The translations under genes and the position numbers were made by a program. Positions 4,885 through 7,328 of a DNA stretch of 7,328 nt are shown here, one piece after another. Source of the stretch: Acidobacteriaceae bacterium (GTDB lineage Bacteria; Acidobacteriota; Terriglobia; Terriglobales; Acidobacteriaceae); contig PMBA01000185.1 in the NCBI GenBank assembly GCA_003152795.1, positions 1 through 7,328 on the forward strand, given 5' to 3'. The notes beneath the pieces were generated by a model that was not told the DNA's origin, searched no databases, and saw only the letters and a list, made by a program, of their open reading frames with translations. Every line of letters begins with the position of its first letter. The first letter of the stretch is position 1.

Positions 4885-7095
4885 ATGAAAACTCCGCCCA
4901 CTGTTCTTGCCGTCGTGACATTCTTCACTCTCTTATCCGCTGCCCAAACCATCACCGTTGACGTCTCCCGCTCCACCAATCGCTTTGTCCCCAGTGAAAC
5001 TCTGGGTGCTGGCGTAGACCGTATTCCAGCCGAAGCCATCGACAAGGATCTGCTTCCACTCTCGCTCGAAGCAACGCTGGGCGCGGGCTGGCAGACGGTG
5101 TCTTATCGCCAGAATACCGAGTTGGCGGTAGAAGCCTGGCACTGGAATCCCCAGGGAAGCTGGAGTGATCCCGCGGGCAAAGGCTACTTCACTGGCTCTG
5201 CCGTGCCCAGCGAGAGCCTGCGCTACTCCTACGGATACGCGCTTCCGCGCCGCGGCTTCACCCGCAACGATGGCACCGAAAACGCCGGCTTCTCCCGCCT
5301 CACCGACGGCGACCTCAACACTTTCTGGAAGAGCAATCCCTATCTCACCCGACATTTCACCGGCGAAAGTGACGCCCTTCATCCGCAATGGATTGTCCTC
5401 GATCTGGCCCAGCCTCAGCCCGTCAGCGGCATTCGAATCGCGTGGGGCGAGCCCTACGCGACTCGCTACGTCATCCAGTATTGGACCGGTGACGATCCCA
5501 TCAAATCGCCCACTCGCGGCGTCTGGCAGACTTTCCCGCAGGGGACGGTCGCCGCCGGCAGGGGCCGCACCGAAACCACTCGCCTCGGCACATCTCCCAT
5601 AGCCGCCCGCTTCGTTCGCGTCTGGATGACCGAGTCTTCCAACACCTGCGATGCCGATGGCTCCGCCGATCCCCGCAACTGCGTCGGCTACTCCATCCGC
5701 GAACTCTACCTGGGAACCATCACCGGAAGTATCGGTGACGATGGCGCTTTTCACGACTCCTTGCGCCACACTGCCGATCAGGAGCAGACCACGACCTATT
5801 GCTCTTCCGTCGATCCCTGGCATGAGCCTTCCAATCTCGGCTCCACTCGCCAGGCCCAGGTGGGCTTTGACCTTTTCTTCACCAGCGGCGTCACTCGCGG
5901 ATTGCCCGCCATGATTCCGGTGGCGATGCTCTATGACACTCCCGAGAACGCCGTGGCCGAGATCGCGTACATCGAGAAACGCCACTATCCCATCTCCTAT
6001 GTCGAGATGGGCGAGGAGGCCGACGGCCAGTACATGCTCCCCGAAGATTACGCCGCACTCTATGTGCAGTGGGCGGCCGCGCTCCATCGCCTCGATCCGG
6101 CACTCAAACTCGGCGGTCCTTCGTTCCAGGGTGTGAACAAAGACATCGAAGTCTGGCCCGACGCCAGCGGCCGAGTCTCGTGGACCGCGCGCTTTCTCGA
6201 TTATCTGAAACAGCACGGACGCATGCAGGACCTTGCCTTCTTCTCCTTCGAGCACTATCCCTACGACCCATGCAAAACGCCGTGGGGCGTGCTCTATGAC
6301 GAGCCGGAACTTATCCGCCACATTATTCAGGTGTGGCATGAAGACGGTGTTCCCGCGGATTTGCCAATGTTCGTCACCGAGGGAAATCTTTCTTCCGGCG
6401 CGAGCGAGACGTATCAGGACATTTTTTCCGGTATCTGGCTGGCGGATTACATCGGGTCATTGCTCGACGCGGGTGGTAAAGGCGTCTATTTCTTCCACTA
6501 TCTACCGTTGCCGATGGAGCCCGGCTGCAACAGTTCTCCAGGCACCTTCGGCATGTTCACGGTGGACGCGTCTTACAAAATCCAGCAACCGCTGGCCCAG
6601 TTCTTTGTCGCGCAACTCATCAATCTGGAGTGGGCTCAACCCGACGGCAGAGAGCATCAGGTGTATTCGGCCAAATCCGATATCGAAGACGGCGCCGGAC
6701 GCGAACTCGTCACCGCCTATGCCCTGAAGCGTCCCGATGGCCAATGGTCGCTGCTCGTAGTCAATCGCGACCAGGAGAACGCCCATCGCGTGCGCGTTGC
6801 ATTTCGGGGGGAAGCCGGTTCGGCCGTGGGATTTGCCGGGCCAGTCGAGATCGCAACGTTCGGCAGCGGCCAGTACAAGTGGAACCCGCCGCGCACCCGC
6901 TTCATGGCGCACGCGGAACAAGCCGCGGCCCCGACGGTCGTTACCTACACGAACGGCACGGCTGATCCAGATGGGCCGATCCTGCGCTCCAAACAGAATA
7001 GCGGCAACAATAAAGATAAAGATGATAAAGATGCGGTTTACGAGCTGCCGGCAGCCTCGGTCGTGGTGCTCCGCGGCCACGTCGCGGTGCCGTGA
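4885..7095 (+). CDS. Secreted clan GH-A-like glycoside hydrolase with an internal discoidin (F5/8C) domain
   Basis: A 736-residue exported protein. Residues 1-20 are a signal peptide (MKTPPTVLAVV... LLSAA, probable cut before QT). Residues 25-105 look like the first strands of a glycosidase barrel (VPSETLGAGVDRIP, GWQTVSYRQNTEL, AWHWNPQGSW). Residues 125-277 resemble a discoidin/CBM32 sugar-binding domain: SRLTDGDLNTFWKSN, QWIVLDLAQPQPVSGIRIAW, YVIQYW, ARFVRVWMTES. Residues 325-585 continue the barrel, with candidate acid/base Glu378 in YVEMGEEADG and candidate nucleophile Glu499 in PMFVTEGNL, the spacing and setting expected of retaining clan GH-A enzymes related to GH39/GH51/GH79. The C-terminal part (590-736) looks like a beta-sandwich (WSLLVVNRD, ELPAASVVVLRG) with a Lys/Asp-rich insert at 702-716. 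The start is fixed by GGAGG seven bases before the ATG and by the signal peptide; an in-frame TTG at 4852 lies before that site. Substrate and exact family cannot be told by eye. Cys255/Cys266 may be disulfide-bonded. Confidence 0.75.
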   Translation: MKTPPTVLAVVTFFTLLSAAQTITVDVSRSTNRFVPSETLGAGVDRIPAEAIDKDLLPLSLEATLGAGWQTVSYRQNTELAVEAWHWNPQGSWSDPAGKGYFTGSAVPSESLRYSYGYALPRRGFTRNDGTENAGFSRLTDGDLNTFWKSNPYLTRHFTGESDALHPQWIVLDLAQPQPVSGIRIAWGEPYATRYVIQYWTGDDPIKSPTRGVWQTFPQGTVAAGRGRTETTRLGTSPIAARFVRVWMTESSNTCDADGSADPRNCVGYSIRELYLGTITGSIGDDGAFHDSLRHTADQEQTTTYCSSVDPWHEPSNLGSTRQAQVGFDLFFTSGVTRGLPAMIPVAMLYDTPENAVAEIAYIEKRHYPISYVEMGEEADGQYMLPEDYAALYVQWAAALHRLDPALKLGGPSFQGVNKDIEVWPDASGRVSWTARFLDYLKQHGRMQDLAFFSFEHYPYDPCKTPWGVLYDEPELIRHIIQVWHEDGVPADLPMFVTEGNLSSGASETYQDIFSGIWLADYIGSLLDAGGKGVYFFHYLPLPMEPGCNSSPGTFGMFTVDASYKIQQPLAQFFVAQLINLEWAQPDGREHQVYSAKSDIEDGAGRELVTAYALKRPDGQWSLLVVNRDQENAHRVRVAFRGEAGSAVGFAGPVEIATFGSGQYKWNPPRTRFMAHAEQAAAPTVVTYTNGTADPDGPILRSKQNSGNNKDKDDKDAVYELPAASVVVLRGHVAVP
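7012..7032 (+). repeat. AAAGAT micro-repeat encoding a Lys/Asp-rich segment
   Basis: AAAGAT occurs at 7012-7017, 7018-7023 and 7027-7032, within an A-rich patch (6990-7032) of an otherwise GC-rich gene. It encodes the polar stretch NNKDKDDKD, residues 708-716 of the glycosidase, likely a surface loop between two beta-strands. Slippage of the hexamer would preserve the frame. Confidence 0.7.
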
Positions 7096-7328
7096 AACGC
7101 GGATTGCAATCTCTGCGCCCCGCATGCAGTGCCTTATTTATCAATAGGTTTCGCCGCGTGATCACCGACGTAACCGCGCACCCTGCCTTCTTCTGCTATA
7201 CTGACGTTAACGCTTTTGCTACGGTTTGCTAGTCACGCGGGGATCCTGTTGGATCCGATACACTTCCGCATTTCCTGCCCGCCGTTTGGTTCCAGCGCCA
7301 ATTTCATTGCGAGCGGCATGCGAAACTC
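7096..7328 (+). promoter_or_regulatory. Non-coding tail with an extended -10 promoter element
   Basis: No gene or strong terminator is visible after the glycosidase stop. An extended -10, TGC followed by TATACT, occupies 7194-7202; the -35 position is poor, as is common with extended -10 promoters. Downstream, the palindrome GGATCC occurs twice (7241-7246 and 7251-7256) four bases apart and can form a 6-bp hairpin in the leader. An ATG at 7319 could begin the next gene, but only three codons are inside the window and no good ribosome binding site is seen, so it is not called. Confidence 0.4.

Noticed and set aside
4743..4961. Small plus-strand frame of 72 codons before and into the glycosidase gene
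   Set aside because: It has no ribosome binding site, overlaps the promoter and signal-peptide region, and shows no family features.
4933..6339. Minus-strand reading frame of 468 codons opposite the glycosidase
   Set aside because: Length alone is impressive, but it mirrors a gene with signal peptide, discoidin and catalytic motifs; the antisense product looks like a codon-bias shadow.
7319..7328. ATG near the right edge as the start of another gene
   Set aside because: Only three codons are visible and no clear Shine-Dalgarno precedes it.

Overview
The window looks like a piece of an Acidobacteriota chromosome (Terriglobia/Koribacter-like). This rests on gene content and style and is an inference: GC-rich coding DNA, a secreted S53 (sedolisin) protease with an N-terminal pro-domain, a secreted multidomain glycosidase, and an inverted repeat whose translation reads CHPERSEGP, a string I remember from many acidobacterial intergenic repeats. 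No rRNA, tRNA, CRISPR array or mobile-element gene is visible.

Layout from left to right. (1) 1-228, + strand: the 3' end of nuoB, a respiratory complex I subunit carrying two of its four cluster-ligand cysteines. (2) 229-351: a short convergent gap filled mostly by a 25-bp-arm inverted repeat. (3) 352-1455, - strand: a single-pass membrane protein with a cytoplasmic zinc ribbon, a long Ala/Pro-rich linker and a C-terminal Sel1-like pair. (4) 1456-1556: a compact divergent promoter region. (5) 1557-2255, + strand: a DUF1905/YdeI (OmdA-type) protein whose C-terminal YdeI helical unit appears duplicated. (6) 2256-2602: a 347-base gap with a consensus TTGACA box and a GC hairpin just upstream of the next ribosome binding site. 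(7) 2603-4639, + strand: a secreted pro-kumamolisin-type S53 serine-carboxyl peptidase with a complete catalytic set, followed by a strong intrinsic terminator. (8) 4640-4884: terminator plus a TATAAT-containing promoter region. (9) 4885-7095, + strand: a secreted glycoside hydrolase of clan GH-A type in which a discoidin (F5/8C) domain seems to be inserted inside the barrel. (10) 7096-7328: non-coding DNA with an extended -10 element, probably the promoter of a gene beyond the window.

The genes do not form one operon. NuoB belongs to a separate respiratory locus, the zinc-ribbon and YdeI-like genes are divergent, and the protease and glycosidase are separated by a terminator and a new promoter. 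The last two both carry signal peptides and fit an exported polymer-degrading lifestyle in soil. I found no convincing undescribed multi-gene system. The best leads are the nested domain architecture and unusual acid/base motif of the glycosidase, the long insertion in the calcium site of the protease, and the duplicated YdeI module.
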